From: Turnera subulata
Lineage: Eukaryota > Streptophyta > Magnoliopsida > Malpighiales > Passifloraceae
Length of the DNA: 64,000 nucleotides
Direction of reading: 5' to 3'
Assembly (NCBI GenBank): GCA_028386065.3
Contig: JAKUCV010006269.1
Location: 62,001 to 126,000 of the forward strand
Below, piece by piece: positions 43,675-55,800 of the stretch; the first letter of the stretch is position 1, and every line of letters starts with the position of its first letter. Both the position numbers and the translations under genes were made by a program. A model generated the notes under the pieces. That model worked only from the letters and a program-made list of their open reading frames with translations. It did not search any database and was not told the DNA's origin.

Positions 43675-43924
43675 TGTTATAAAAAAATGTAATAACTTTG
43701 ACAGAATAAAATGGAATGTTAAATTTAGAAAATAGAAAGAAGGATAATATATAATCATTATTCTCAATCTCCAGAAGAGTGGAGCTTTCTTATTGAGTAT
43801 GGTTTTCTTTTATAGCCATCATTTGGCCTTACAGCATATGTGGAATAGTTCTGCCAAGCAAAATAATCTAACAGCAAACAAACAAACCGGTGGCAGATCT
43901 TTTATCAACCATACATTATTCATG
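43675..43924 (-). repeat. Copia 5' LTR, inner part
   Basis: It runs from TGTTATAAAAAAATG to the TSD of the Mutator-like insertion (CATTATTCATG, 43914-43924). It resumes at 45295. Confidence 0.9.
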
Positions 43925-45283
43925 GAGAAAATAGTTTTTTCTGTCCTTACACTTTGCCGATTTCGCATTTGTTGTCCCTATTCATTTAATTTCACTCATA
44001 TTGTCCCTTAACTTGTGATTTACCGGGTCATGTTGTCCTTTTTATCTTCTATATCCAGTGCTCTGCTGTAGTGCGCGACAAGTGTCCCATGGGGACCACA
44101 TCTTTCTCTTTTTTAATATATTTTCCTCATTTTTTCCTAATTTAATTTATAAAATTCTATTTCAATTAAATAACCAAAAGCAAAAGCATTACATTGCCTT
44201 CAATGTCCAGAACTGTCTCTCTACCTTACACCGAACCCCTCTCCTCTACCTTCTCCTTACGCGAGCCGAGCACAATTCGAACAACCCCACTACTACCACC
44301 GCCACCACCACGCTCCCAACAGTCAAATTCCAAGAACAAGCTCAAAGTTGGGATTTTTTTCCAACCCATCAACAGTCACATCCCAAGAACAAGCTCCTAG
44401 GGCATGCAAAGCATGGAGCACCCGCTCCGTCTCATGAACAGTCACCAGTCAAACCCCGTGGACTGCTCAGAACTGACTGATTTCACCGTCTCCAATTTCA
44501 AGAAGGTGATTCCCATCTGCAACTGCACCGGCCTCGCCTGGTTCTGCCGTGGCCCGATCACCAAACCTTCCCCTCCCGCCACCTCGGCGCCATCTCTCAC
44601 TGTCGCAGGACTCTACCATCGTCGCTGCAGGGACGGGTTACGAGATCCGCGGGCTCGGATCGGCTTGGTGAGGTGTTAGATGTGACAATGGATCTCGTGG
44701 TGGGAAGAAGGGTCATGGGTTGTGGCTCACAAATTCAAACGGGAGTCTGGTGGTGTAGCCGGCGGTAGATGGGGTTGCTGCCACCTGCGATAATTGGCGG
44801 AAGCATTGCGACGGTGGACAAAGGAGAGAGGGCGAGCCGTGGCACCTCACTGCAACGACGGTGGCTTCGGCCACGATGGCGATTAATAGAAGACACAAGT
44901 ACGGGTTCGTCGCCGAACTGTCATGGCGACAAAGGGGGTGAGAGAGAAAAGAGGGCGACACTGGGTTGTGGTGGTGCGATCTGAGAGAGAAGACGACAAC
45001 TTCAGCTTCATGGTGGAGAGTGGAAGAAGGCAAAGGAGAAAAGAGATGAAGCCTTTTCTGATAATGGAAAGAAATGGACACCAGACACCTGGTAGTAAAA
45101 ATGAATAAACAAATAGGCCTACTAGACACCTGTCGTCACCAATTAATTAACCGGTTATAATAGGTAAAAAGGACAATATGACCCGGTAAATTAGAAGTTT
45201 AGGGACATAATGAGTGAAATTAAATGAAGAGGGAAAATAAATGTGAAATCGACAAACTTGAAGGACAGAAAAAACTATTTACT
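43925..45283. mobile_element. Non-autonomous Mutator-like element, possible Pack-MULE
   Basis: 1359 bp flanked by an 11-bp TSD CATTATTCATG (43914-43924 and 45284-45294). Long terminal inverted repeats of ~125 bp (43925 to about 44048 and about 45160-45283) share AAATAGTTTTTTCTGTCCT and CATTTAATTTCACTCAT. The length of repeat and TSD fits Mutator-like elements. The ~1.1-kb interior is GC-richer than the flanks and has short frames (44058-44480, 44404-44679, 44713-45129 minus) without a recognised domain. It may contain captured host gene pieces. No transposase is present. Confidence 0.88.
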
Positions 45284-45294
45284 CATTATTCATG

Positions 45295-45336
45295 CTCTAG
45301 CTTCACAAAAATAATGACATTCATTAATTTATAACA
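45295..45336 (-). repeat. Copia 5' LTR, outer part
   Basis: 42 bp ending ATTTATAACA, followed by the copia TSD TATAT. It matches 38633-38674. Confidence 0.88.
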
Positions 45337-45341
45337 TATAT

Positions 45342-46318
45342 TGTATACTATCTATATCTAGATCTATATCTATCTGTACTATATACAAAAGCATGAAGTC
45401 ACCAAAACTTAAATTGAAAAGCACGAAGTCACCCAAACTTTTAAATTGAAATATTTTTTGTATTATATTAAATTTTTTATACTTATTTTTATTAATTAAA
45501 ATATGATAATATTATATTATAATGAGATTATATTTTATTACCTCCTCTATAGTACATTCTTCTTTTCATGTAGATTTTTTATATTTTTATATAATCTTTT
45601 TCTTTTTTTGCAATCTTTAGTCATTAAATTGTTGATAATAAGTATCTTTGTCAATATTCACCGTTCTTCCAGTAGTCTAATTTTCTTCATCATATCTTTT
45701 TTATTATTCTTCTTCATAACTATTTATATTAGTTACTTAGATCAATTTTGCACGATTTTAGGGGAGTCTTATGATGAAATTATATCCATTCATTATTTAT
45801 TATACTAATATTATGAAGGGGTATTTTCGTTTACTAATTTTGCCTGTATATTTTTTTGAGTTCATGGAAATAAGTTTTAGAATATGAATAAGAATATTAA
45901 AAAAATATGAAGAAAAAAATTAGAATACTCGAAGAACGAAGAATAATGACAAAGATACTTATTATCAACAACGTAATGACTAAATATTACAAAAAAAATT
46001 ATATAAAAACATAAAAATCTACCTGAAAAGAAGAATGTATCGAGAAGAGTTAATATAATATAATCTCATTATAATATAATATTGCAATATTTTAATTAGT
46101 AAAAATAAGTATATTTTATATGTAATATATAAAAATAGGAAAAGAAGAACTAGAGGATTAAAATATTCCAAAATTTATTTCCCATTAACTAAAATTTATT
46201 GAATTCTATTAAATTCTTTACAGAAAAAAGGATAACATACAAATTGAAGATTTTCGTACAAACTATACTATATATAAAAGTACAAACTCATTAAAACAGA
46301 GCACTGAAATTGAAAGAT
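45342..46318. other. AT-rich DNA with a large foldback
   Basis: It holds the inverted repeat described separately. A 30-bp tandem pair AGCAYGAAGTCACC... lies at 45390-45451. The phrases TACTATATACAAAAGC (45376) and TACTATATATAAAAG (46266) resemble Helitron 5' ends but are not enough to call one. No gene is supported. Confidence 0.5.
45478..46113. repeat. Inverted repeat (foldback), ~220-bp arms
   Basis: The left arm (about 45478-45700) matches the reverse complement of about 45905-46113 with scattered differences and small indels, around a ~200-bp spacer. Shared phrases include TACTTATTTTTA, AGATACTTATTATCAACAA and GAAAAGAAGAATGTA. No TSD is clear, so it may be a foldback or MITE-like element. 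The two arms have diverged. Confidence 0.7.
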
Positions 46319-46411
46319 GAAAATACTCTTACTTTTTTTTTTTTAGGAATACTGCGAACTTGCCTTGATTAAGTAGCAGAATAATAAACATCATGGGAGG
46401 CTAGTATGGCT

Positions 46412-47014
46412 CTAGGAGCCTCTCGATATAAACCTCAGCATCAGCTTGGCCAGCTGCGCTAATGCATGGGCTACCTTATTACCAATACGTTTAACATGCA
46501 TGAAAGAAATTGTTTTAAACCTTACAGCTAGCTGCAAAATGTCATAAACTAGAGTGCTAAAATACGAAAAAGGCCTAGATGGCTTCTTAAGCTGTTGTAT
46601 AAGGGGAAGGCAATCCGATTCCAAGATCACGTCTTGAAAACCCAGGTCAGTAGCTATCTCGAGAGTGAACATCGCCGCCTTGGCTTCTTCTATATCCGGG
46701 GAGGAGCACATCTTCAGCTTCGTATGGCCTGCTGCCAAAATATCTCCTACCGAATCTCTTTCCACCCAGCCAACGCCAGCTGTATGGTTCCCAAACATCC
46801 CACAATTGAGCTTAATCAAGCCAGGTTCAGGGGGGCTCCACATAGTTCTTTGGTGCTGAGTCGTCTGCGGTGTCTCTTTCTGTTCGGGTACTTGGGCAGC
46901 CAGGAAGGCTACTCTAGTAGCAGCAACAATGTCGATAATGTTTTGAGGGAGCAGAGTCTTGTTCTGAAATTGAAGTTGGTTTCTGGCAAACCATAGTGTC
47001 CAACAGTGCATCAC
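46412..47014 (-). pseudogene. LINE-3 RNase H domain
   Basis: 200 open codons: PEPGLIKLNCGMFGNHTAGV (NTDAA replaced by NCGMF, so the first acidic residue is lost), SPDIEEAKAAMFTLEIATDL, VILESDCLPLIQQL and VAHALAQLA at the end. RVT_3-type RNase H, probably inactive. Confidence 0.82.
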
Positions 47015-47789
47015 AGTAACTCCTCATTTGATAGTGCAGATAGGTATCTTGCGAAAGGTGCAAAATTATCAGAGTAAAACTCTGAAACTGTCCCAGCAAA
47101 AGGAGAGAGTTGCCATACCTTCTTTGCCTCTTCACATCCCAGAAAAAGATGAGCAATACATTCCTCCTCCCTGTTACAGTGACCGCAAACCAACTCGCAG
47201 TTCACACGCCATCTCTTTAGTTTAGTGCGGATGGGCAGAATATTCTTCATAGGCCTCCACCAAAAATGCTTCACCTTATGGGGATGTTAAGAGCCCATAC
47301 CTGCTTCCAATTTACATTCAGTGAGTTGTGGTGGGCATCCTCATCGGATGTAGGGCAATGTTTGGCATCGTAGGCTACCCAGTAGGTGCTCCTCACACTG
47401 AAATTACCATCTTTGGTATACTGCCAAATAAGTTGATCCGGGATGTACCGTCTGCTAAGTGGGATATTCTTTATCATTGTGGCTTCTTCCAGTGAAAAAA
47501 TTGCATCGACCAGTTCAGTGCTCCAGCATCTAGATTTGGTGTCAATTAGCTCCCTAACACAAGCATCCGAGTCCAAAACCCGGGGGGTCGATCTGATTTG
47601 TGTCTGATTAGGATCAAATAGCCACTTATCTCTCCAAATCCGAATACTCTCACCATTACCCACTTTCCATCTTACTCCCTGCAACAACAATTCCTTTCCA
47701 AAAACACTGCTTTGGGATGTATAGTTTTGAGCTTCATGCTTTATTGCCTCAAGAAAGGATCCATTGTGAAAATATTTAGCTTTTAGCAC
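47011..47789 (-). pseudogene. LINE-3 zf-RVT region
   Basis: 47789-47271 has the linker (GVRWKVGNGESIRIWRDKWL, LIWQYTKDGNFSVRSTYW). 47274-47011 has the zinc region (WWRPMKNILPIRTKLKRW, CGHCNREEECIAHLFLGCEE). The two frames overlap by a few bases, with a shift between. Confidence 0.82.
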
Positions 47790-48368
47790 CCTACGAAGTA
47801 AAGATTCTTCATCCTAGACCAACCTCCATCCCTGTTTTGCTAGAAGAGCCTGATTAAAACACTGCAGATTTCTGGAAACCCATGCCTCCCTTTTTCTTTT
47901 GACTGCACATACCTGCCCATTTGACCCAATGAATTCGTCGTTCCTCTCTCTTTTGTCCCCACCAGAAACGGAAGATTATTGCATCAATCTCGTGACATAA
48001 AGTGACTGGTAGAGCAAAACATTACATAATGTATGTAGGAATGGCTTGTGCAATTGCTTTGATTAGAACTTCCTTCCTTACAGCAGAGAGAGATTTCTCC
48101 ATCCAATGCTTCAATTTCTTCCATATACGATCCTTCACCATAGCAAAAACTTGCTTCTTTGACCTTCCAAGCATTGTAGGCAACCCCAAGTACTTGGAAT
48201 AAGATTCCACTACCTTCACTCCCAGACATTGCTCAAGCATGATTTCGATCTCTTCTGGCATATTTCGGCTAAAGGACATCTTAGTTTTGTCAAAATTGAT
48301 TTTTTGCCCTGATGATAACTCGTATAAGTGTAGAATTTTACTCAATGCATCAATCTCCAGTTGGATAG
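47790..48368 (-). pseudogene. LINE-3 RT thumb region
   Basis: From 48363 down: QLEIDALSKILHLYELSSGQ, INFDKTKMSFSRNMP and YSKYLGLPTMLGRSKKQ, then stops and shifts to 47790. The RT finger and palm continue at 58773-59390 on the other side of the Tekay insertion. The first ~25 codons of the open frame at 48444 come from the Tekay LTR, not from the LINE. Confidence 0.82.
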
Positions 48369-49449
48369 TGTGATAACCCGTATAATTGAGACTGAAAGTG
48401 TTTACTTGATGAAGGAAAGATGCTGGAATGAGAGTTGGTCTCAATAGGTCCCGGTTGGCTAGACATTGGCTTAGTTATTCAGTAACCGGTACGGGTGGAT
48501 TAATTAACAGGTGATTAGTCTTAATCACTGATTAGTGTGCGCTAATTGTTTGGGAAAGCTAATTGAGGATTAAGTAAAACCTGATTCTGTGGTGAGCTGG
48601 CTGAGTATGCTGACTGGGAAGACAAGCTGTAGTGGAAAGCAACCAGGAAGTGGAGAGTTGCATGTGCCAGGTGTCACCATCTAGTGGAAAGCAGGCAGGA
48701 GGTGGAGAGCTGCCTAGGCAGGTGGTAGATCCTGGAGGAAAAGGCAACAAGTGGCTGCCTAGTCACCTGTTAGCCTTAGCCATACCTACCTAAGCAAGCA
48801 CTCCAACCCTCATTTCTGCCAAAAACGTTAGAGGCACAGGGAGAGGAGATACTCAGCCATCCTCCAAGTTTTCTCAAGCAGCTAGCACACAAAGGAAGGG
48901 GGTAAGTGAATTAGGTTGGAATTCTTAAGGGTTTTTACATTGTTTGGCTTGCTTGGTGTGCTGTTGGCTTGGATAGTGCACCCATACGATTTTGTGAGGA
49001 GTATGTGGTTTTATTGTTGGATGTTGTTGCTACTAGTGTGTATTATTGCTGTTGCTAGTTTGATCACCTGCTTATTGAGTCTATGGACTCACCCCCCCTT
49101 CTTTCCACTCCCTTTTAGGGCAAGGAGTTGATCAGCTTGGTGAGAGAAGGCTCGAGAGACTCGTTTGTTAGACGATGGGTACTTAGCTAAACCTGGTTCT
49201 AGCTAGATTATGTGTATATAAGAATAACTAGCACAAGAACACAAGTGGTGCACTCCCCAACTATGTAGTATGAAACCTATTTAATATAAGCTGGATGTTT
49301 GAGTATGGTTTTATAGTTCGACCTTAGATGTTTCTGTTGATTTTAGCTGCGCAATAATCGTTTTGCCTGTTGGGCTAACTTCTGCCCATCGTTGATGTAG
49401 GCCTTTGGGTGCCCTGTGTCATGCTAAGTGATGCGCAAGGCACCTGGCC
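48369..49449 (+). repeat. Tekay 5' LTR, first part
   Basis: It begins TGTGATAACCCG and runs to the TSD TGGCC (49445-49449) of the nested solo LTR. It matches 57671-58748 closely. The LTR resumes at 52717 and ends GGGGCGTGACA at 52741. Confidence 0.92.
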
Positions 49450-52400
49450 TAAAACGCCCGTGTCCCAATTTATTAATATAAAATAGAATTTAAATATAAG
49501 ATGACTAAACTGCCCTTATCATTCCCGGGACACGAAAATCATCAACTAAACACCCGTATCTCAAATAACCCATTAAATTAATTACAACATGAGAAGTGAC
49601 CAAAATGCCCTTCTACCCGGGATACGATATCAACGACATGATCAACATTTAATCAAATAATAAATAATACAATGGAATCAAGTACGCAGCGGAAGACAAA
49701 AATACATAGCAACATACATGCAATGAACCCTATGGATCCGACCCGAGGAGGAAGGCACGACCACTTGCTAATATGCTCTTCTGATCATCGATCAGCTAAC
49801 CCATGTAAACACTGTGAGGGGGTGAAACTAACCACTGTCTCACCGCAAAAAAATAAACCAAAGTATACTAATACAAATCAACTACAAATACACCGGCATT
49901 AAGCAATAGCAACCACAGTGCACAAACAAGTCACAGTACACAGCACAAGTCATCATCAGACTTCAAACCATCACTTATCATTACTTATATTATTATCTTT
50001 GTTATTAGGTTTAAATATTTTATTAGGGCCCTCTACTGTGTGCGTCGAACTCGGTCCCGTCTCATGAGACAACCAGGGCATAAGCCCAATATAATCAAGG
50101 CAAGGCCCAATACAATCAGTGAGAGAGAGAGATAGACAGAGAGAAAGAGGGAGGTAGAACCGGTCATCACAGACCCATATGCTAAACCACATATACCATG
50201 TTATCCCGCATGTAATCCCGAGGGGTATCACTTCCCGCTCGAACCAACCGGTCAACAGCCCCACAGTAGAATTATTTTTAGTGTACAATATTCTCAGTTA
50301 TACTTAACGAGTTATGTGTGCTATACGTTCTGTTATCCAGGGTTGCATGGATTTAACATTTTGTTCACAAGTCCGGCCCTCCGGCCCACAAATCACCACA
50401 CACTACAAATCCATATCTCAAGTTATTTAACATAACAAAACAAGTCATGCTCGAGAGGCACAATATATCACATCGGACAACAGGTCACATAATCGGACAT
50501 ACTGCATCAAGGTATCATCATTAAGATATAAACTGCAAACAAGAACTTCCACAAAGCAGGCAAGCATGAATGCAGCATTCAAGGCCAATCAAATAATACC
50601 ACTTCATGTACCAAGACAATTAACCGGGTATTGTTGGTAGTAAAGCATACAGGGGTTTAAATGTCCTCACCTAGGCCATATCAATTTTCTCGGAACTTGA
50701 AGCTTTGTTCCGCCTCGACATTCCTATGCCCACAACATCCTACCATATATACGTCACATAAGACACTTATTCATGACAAATAGCAAATGTATGCTAAAGA
50801 TGAAATCTTGAGCCTTCTAGCCCATTTGTGTTCATTAACCATGAATCCACTAATAGGTCAGGGTCTAAGCCCAAATATAATCCTTAAACTCCATAATTTC
50901 ATATTTGACTTAAATCCATATTATAGTTGTTGGGCCTAAGCACATATAAACTTAATCAAACCTTATCGAGCCTAAAGCCCATCTCAAATACAAGCCATTG
51001 GGCCTAAAGCCCACCTCATTAGTCATTGGGCCTAAAAGCCCATATACAATTAATGACCTTAATTGGGCCTAAGCCCGACCCATCCTCATAATCACATTAA
51101 CCGAACTCCCTAGCCCAAACATTATCCGGCTTAAAGATACTATGTGTGTCGGACATATACCGGCCACGCCAAACTCTCCAAGCACGGTATCCACTATACC
51201 CTTCTTATTTTAATACAACGATTACATACAATTACACTACATGTCATGTACAAAATCAAATAACGGCCAACACCGAGAATTACCATGTAATGCCGGAAAA
51301 GAAATTTATGTCTTGCCGGAACAGCAACCCGAGCCTCACCGGAAAATTCGCGAGCCTCGCCGGATTCCGGTCAAGCTCCACCAAAAAGATTCACAACAAC
51401 GCCAAAGCTAACCACTACAGATCTACCACAATCCAAAACCAACAAACCAGCACACCTCGATGCATTTAGAGTACGAAAACAATAATTAAGCAAGAAGAAA
51501 GAGGATTGAAGGTCCCGGATCCTTACTGGAAAAACACTACCCGGACCTGTTGTTTGACCAAAGCCGAGCACAACCCTCCTCTGCCCGGAAGAATAACAAC
51601 CACACTGCCGGAACCAACTAACCCGAAACAACAACCAATCATCACTCAGCCCCAACACACATATTCAAGAAGAAATTAAAAGAATCCCAAAAAGGCCAAA
51701 GTCGCCGGAAAACCTATCGATAACCAAAGCAACAACACAGGTACGGAATCCAAACCAATACCCACAATCGAGCCGTCAGGTCACTGCCACTACGCCTCCC
51801 TGCACCAATAGCATCGTTCTCGGCCAACACCACCCACACATGCACCAACAGACCCAATCGAAACAACAAACCCAAACCGGGTTAGAACAACACTACAAGG
51901 AACAAAGACAGAGGAAGAAGAGAAAAAAAGAAGGCTGTGGGGCACCTACCCGACGTTGCAGACGGCGGCGGCACACCCGAGTTTCGTCCTCGAGTCCCTG
52001 GCTACTACTTGACTTCCCCGAGCCCGTGCCTCTTTCTTCCCTAGTGAAGCAACAACGACGGCCCCGTGGTTGTGTGCGTATGACGGTTCGAGGTGGAAAG
52101 GAGAAGACCTATGGCGACGGCAGCAAGAGAGAAAGAGGAAGATAAAGGAATGATGGTGGCTCGAGGGAGAGAGTTATGTGTGCAAAAATGGAGAGAAAGA
52201 AAGAAAAATAAAACGAACAAAGAGAGGGAGTGAAAAATCGAGGAGAAGAAATCATGGGCGAGAGGTGAGGCGGAAGGAGAGAAAAAGAAAGGGAGAGAGG
52301 AGAAGAAAAGAAAGAAAAAGAGAATTAGGGTTGGTTGGCCGGCCTAGACCAAAACGACGCCGTTTTGGTCTAAGGCGCGATCAACTCTCCCCTGGTCAAC

Positions 52401-52711
52401 GCACGCACAGTGTCTAGGTTTCTTTGTATTACTATTTTTTTTTTTCCTTCTCTTCCTTTAAGACAAAATGAAGTAGTTTTAATAAAAACTACAACAACTT
52501 CGCGTTTCACCCGGAACACCAATTGTTCCCAAAGATTCCGAATAAGGATAAATTCCATAAGTAAATAATATTTCAAACGAAATAAATTAATAATGATAAT
52601 ATTTTTTTTACCAAAGACTTCTGGAAATTCTGTAAGGGTAAAAATGGAAATTAAATTTTGAAATTTTGAAAATTTCATAAAAATTAATTAACCAAAAACT
52701 GGGGCGTTACA
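49450..52711 (-). mobile_element. Solo LTR of a Tekay/Del-like Ty3 element
   Basis: 3262 bp. On the minus strand it begins TGTAACGCCCCAG and ends ACACGGGCGTTTTA. Flanks TGGCC (49445-49449) and TGGTC (52712-52716) form a 5-bp TSD with one mismatch. The composition is like the element A LTR: a purine-rich tract (about 52120-52330), a block of GGGCCTAAGCCC-type phrases (50870-51110) and a GC-rich leader-like part. ORFs inside (51146-51469, 51840-52145) are composition-driven. No internal region is present. Confidence 0.8.
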
Positions 52712-52741
52712 TGGTCGGTCACGTATGGACGGGGCGTGACA
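52712..52741 (+). repeat. Tekay 5' LTR, terminal part
   Basis: TSD copy TGGTC, then GGTCACGTATGGACGGGGCGTGACA, matching the end of the 3' LTR (58748-58772). Confidence 0.88.
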
Positions 52742-52745
52742 GTTG

Positions 52746-52757
52746 TGGTAGCGGAGC
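52746..52757 (+). other. Tekay primer binding site-like sequence
   Basis: TGGTAGCGGAGC, 4 bp after the LTR. It differs at two positions from the usual initiator tRNA-Met PBS. Confidence 0.75.
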
Positions 52758-52827
52758 AATTTCAGCTTACGTTAAGGGGCCTAGGCTAAAAAGAGAACCT
52801 TAAGGTTGTTACCCATCATTAGAGACC

Positions 52828-55800
52828 GTGGGATGGTGGGAGCTAACTATTATGTGTTGGTTCTCTTGTACTTTGTGTGCAGGTAAGCCAACAAAAAGGA
52901 AGTTGGGAAAGGAAGTGTTCACTGGTGTTGTTGCCCCAGATGTGCAATCCTTTCAGGATGCCGAGGATGCAGATGATGAGACTTATGTTCCGGGGGCTGA
53001 AAGTGATGAGTTGCCCAGCGAAGTAGAGCATACAAATGGTACGCAAGAGATGCCCTTGGAGGTGTTGAAGGTTGGTTTACATGGTGTGAACATGGCAGTT
53101 GAAACTATGGTTGAGGCGATTGCTGCTGATCGGAACAGACGGCAGAACCCGACACCCCAAGTTCACAGTGGGGAATCTTCCCTTGTGACATTTGAGAAAC
53201 TTGACCCACCAACATTTTCTGGAGCTGAAAATGAAGATCCATAGTGATTCCTTGAGGATGTATGGAAATGTTGCCAAGTGATGAAATGTACCGACCATCG
53301 AGCACTTGCTCTTGCTGCCTTTCGCTTGAAGGGGGATGAAGCTAACAATTGGTATGATTCAAAAATGAGGGAGAGAATGCCTGATGTTGCTCCGTGGACT
53401 TGGACTGAGTTCCGTGCTGCTTTTCTGGAGCAATTCCTGCCTGAGAGTGTCAGGGATCAGAGGGCGGCAAAATTTGAACTCTTAAAGCAAGGGGACATGA
53501 CAGTGGGAGAGTATGAATCCAAGTTCACAAATCTGTCCAAGTATGCCTTGCATATGATCCCAAATGAGCGGATGAAGATCAAAAGGTTCATAGGTAGGCT
53601 GAAGGGTTACATATATAACTCTTTAGTGGCTATTCCATTCAACTCCTATGTTGAAGCAGTAGACAAAGCTAGGGCAATTGAAGTAAGGACTCAAACTGAA
53701 AGATCTGAGGCAAGTGCCAAAAGGACAAGGCAAGACAATACTCAAAGTCAACAAAGTTTCTCTGCTGGTTCTGGCCAATTTCGAGGGCGTGGGAAGACAG
53801 GATTGTGGGTTAACACACCTAGAGCTCGATTCAAGGGCAGTCCTAGTTACAGTGTCCCAAGCTTTGGTGGGAGTTTGATGAGACCTGTAGTCATCCAGAA
53901 TAAGGGAGCTCAGAATGTGCTAGTGAGACCCAACGCGGTATGTTTTGCCTGTGGCCAGTTCGGGCACATATCGAGAGATTGTCCAGTGGGGCAGAATATA
54001 TGTTATTCATGTGGGCAGACCGGGCATAGGGCTCGGGAGTGCCCTGTTGGGCAACCATCCATGGCATCCAGTATGGCTTCACCATCACCTAGACCTCAAC
54101 TGGCTGTTAGCCAGACCTCTTACCGAGGTAGGGGAGGTGTAGGACGAAGAGTTGCTGGTAGAGGCAGTAGCTACCGATCGGGCCAAGGATAGGCTCGAGT
54201 GTTTTGCTTGACTCAGGAGGACGCAAAAGTCTCCAACAATGTTGTGACAGGTATATTAAAAGTTAACTCATGCCCTGCTTTGTGTTTAATTGATACGGGG
54301 TGTACACACTCCTTTGTTAATTCACATTTTGCTAAGTATTTTGGGGAACCACCTAGTGACTTGGGAAGTCCATTGGCTGTGTATACGCCTCTTGACGAGC
54401 GTGCTTATGTGGAAAAAGTATATCGGGAGTGTGATATTTGTGTGATGGATCACCATCTGCCGGCAGAATTGCTATTGCTGCCGATGACAGACTTTGATGT
54501 GATTTTAAGAATGGACTGGTTGTCTCGATATGGTGCACGGGTGGACTGTGCAAATAAAAGAGTGAAGTTTCAGCCTACAGGGGAGGGGGAATTCATCTTC
54601 CAAGGAAAGTTTGTTTCTTCTCAGTCCCAAATAATCTCTATTGTGAAGGCTGCTCGGGTGGCACGACAAACAAATTGCTTATATTTGGAATCGGTGCAAA
54701 GTGTAGGAGAGCTGAAAATTTCAATTGATCAAGTTCCTATCGTCAATGAATTTCTTGATGTGTTCCCTGATGATTTGCCGGGATTACCACCGGTACGTGA
54801 GATTGAGTTTGGCATTGAGCTTGTGCCTAGGGTAGAACCTGTGTCAATCACACCCTATCGGATGGCCCCTACTGAATTGAAGGAGTTGAAGATTCAGCTG
54901 CAGGATTTGTTAGACAGGGGATTTATCAGGACCAGTGTGTCACCGTAGGGAGCTCCAGTTCTGTTTGTTAAGAAGAAGGACAGCTCAATGAGAATGTGTA
55001 TCGACTACAGGCAATTGAACAAACTGACAATTCGGAAAAAGTACCCATTGCCTCGCATCGATGACTTGTTTGATCAGTTGCAGGGGGCTAAGTACTTCTC
55101 AAAGATTGATCTGAGGTTAGGGTATCATCAGCTGAGAATTAAGGAGGAGGATGTGCGAATAACAGCCTTCCGAACACGGTATGGACATTATGAATTTTTG
55201 GTGATGCCGTTTGGTCTGACCAATGCACCAGCAACATTCATGGACCTAATGAACCGAGTGTTCAAGCGGTATCTTGATAAGTTCGTGATTGTGTTCATCG
55301 ATGATGTGCTTGTTTACTCAAAGTCCAAGGAGGAGCATGAAGAACACTTGAGAATTGTGCTGTAGATATTACGGGAAGAGAAATTATTTGCAAAATTCTC
55401 TAAGTGTGAGTTCTGGTTGGAGAAGGTGACATTCCTAGGCCATGTTATATCAGCGGAGGGCATTGAAGTAGACCCACAGAAAGTGGAAGCAATTGTGAAG
55501 TGGCCGAAGCCGACCAATGTGATGGAAGTACGGAGTTTACTTGGACTGGCAGGATACTACCGACGGTTTGTTGAAGGCTTTTCATCAATTGCTGCACCAC
55601 TGTGTGGATTGACTCAAAAGAAGAAACCTTTTGTATGGACTGATGCCTGTGAGGCTAGCTTCCAAGAGTTAAAGCACAGGCTCACAACAAGACCAATACT
55701 TGCGCTGCCTAAGGAAGACGGGGTGTACACCGTGTATTGTGATGCATCAAGAGTTGGATTGGGTTGTCTTTTAATGCAGGATGGTAAGGTAATTGCTTAT

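Larger units (their letters stand above)
38420..45336 (-). mobile_element. Ty1/copia element, Retrofit-like, decayed
   Basis: Perfect 5-bp TSD TATAT at 38415-38419 and 45337-45341. LTRs (38420-38674 and 43675-43924 plus 45295-45336) have ends TGTT[AT]TA and TATAACA. The interior in minus order is PBS (CGTTATCAGCACGAG), repeated leader, gag, integrase, RT. Gag and integrase motifs resemble the Retrofit/Hopscotch lineage. There are many stops. Two later events are nested: an antisense ORF B copy in the gag-integrase interval, and a Mutator-like element in the 5' LTR. Confidence 0.9.

Noticed and set aside
44058..45129. Several overlapping frames that could be a host gene
   Set aside because: They lie wholly within a Mutator-like element, are short, and show no domain or splice structure. 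Captured fragments are possible, a working gene is not supported.
45372..46281. Helitron 5' ends suggested by TACTATATANAAAAG phrases
   Set aside because: The phrase is short and AT-rich, with no matching 3' hairpin and CTAG at a sensible distance on the same strand.
50103..50150. GA-rich microsatellite
   Set aside because: Short and imperfect within the solo LTR; no special significance seen.
51146..52417. Open frames with basic or proline-rich composition
   Set aside because: Inside a solo LTR with biased composition; no conserved motif.
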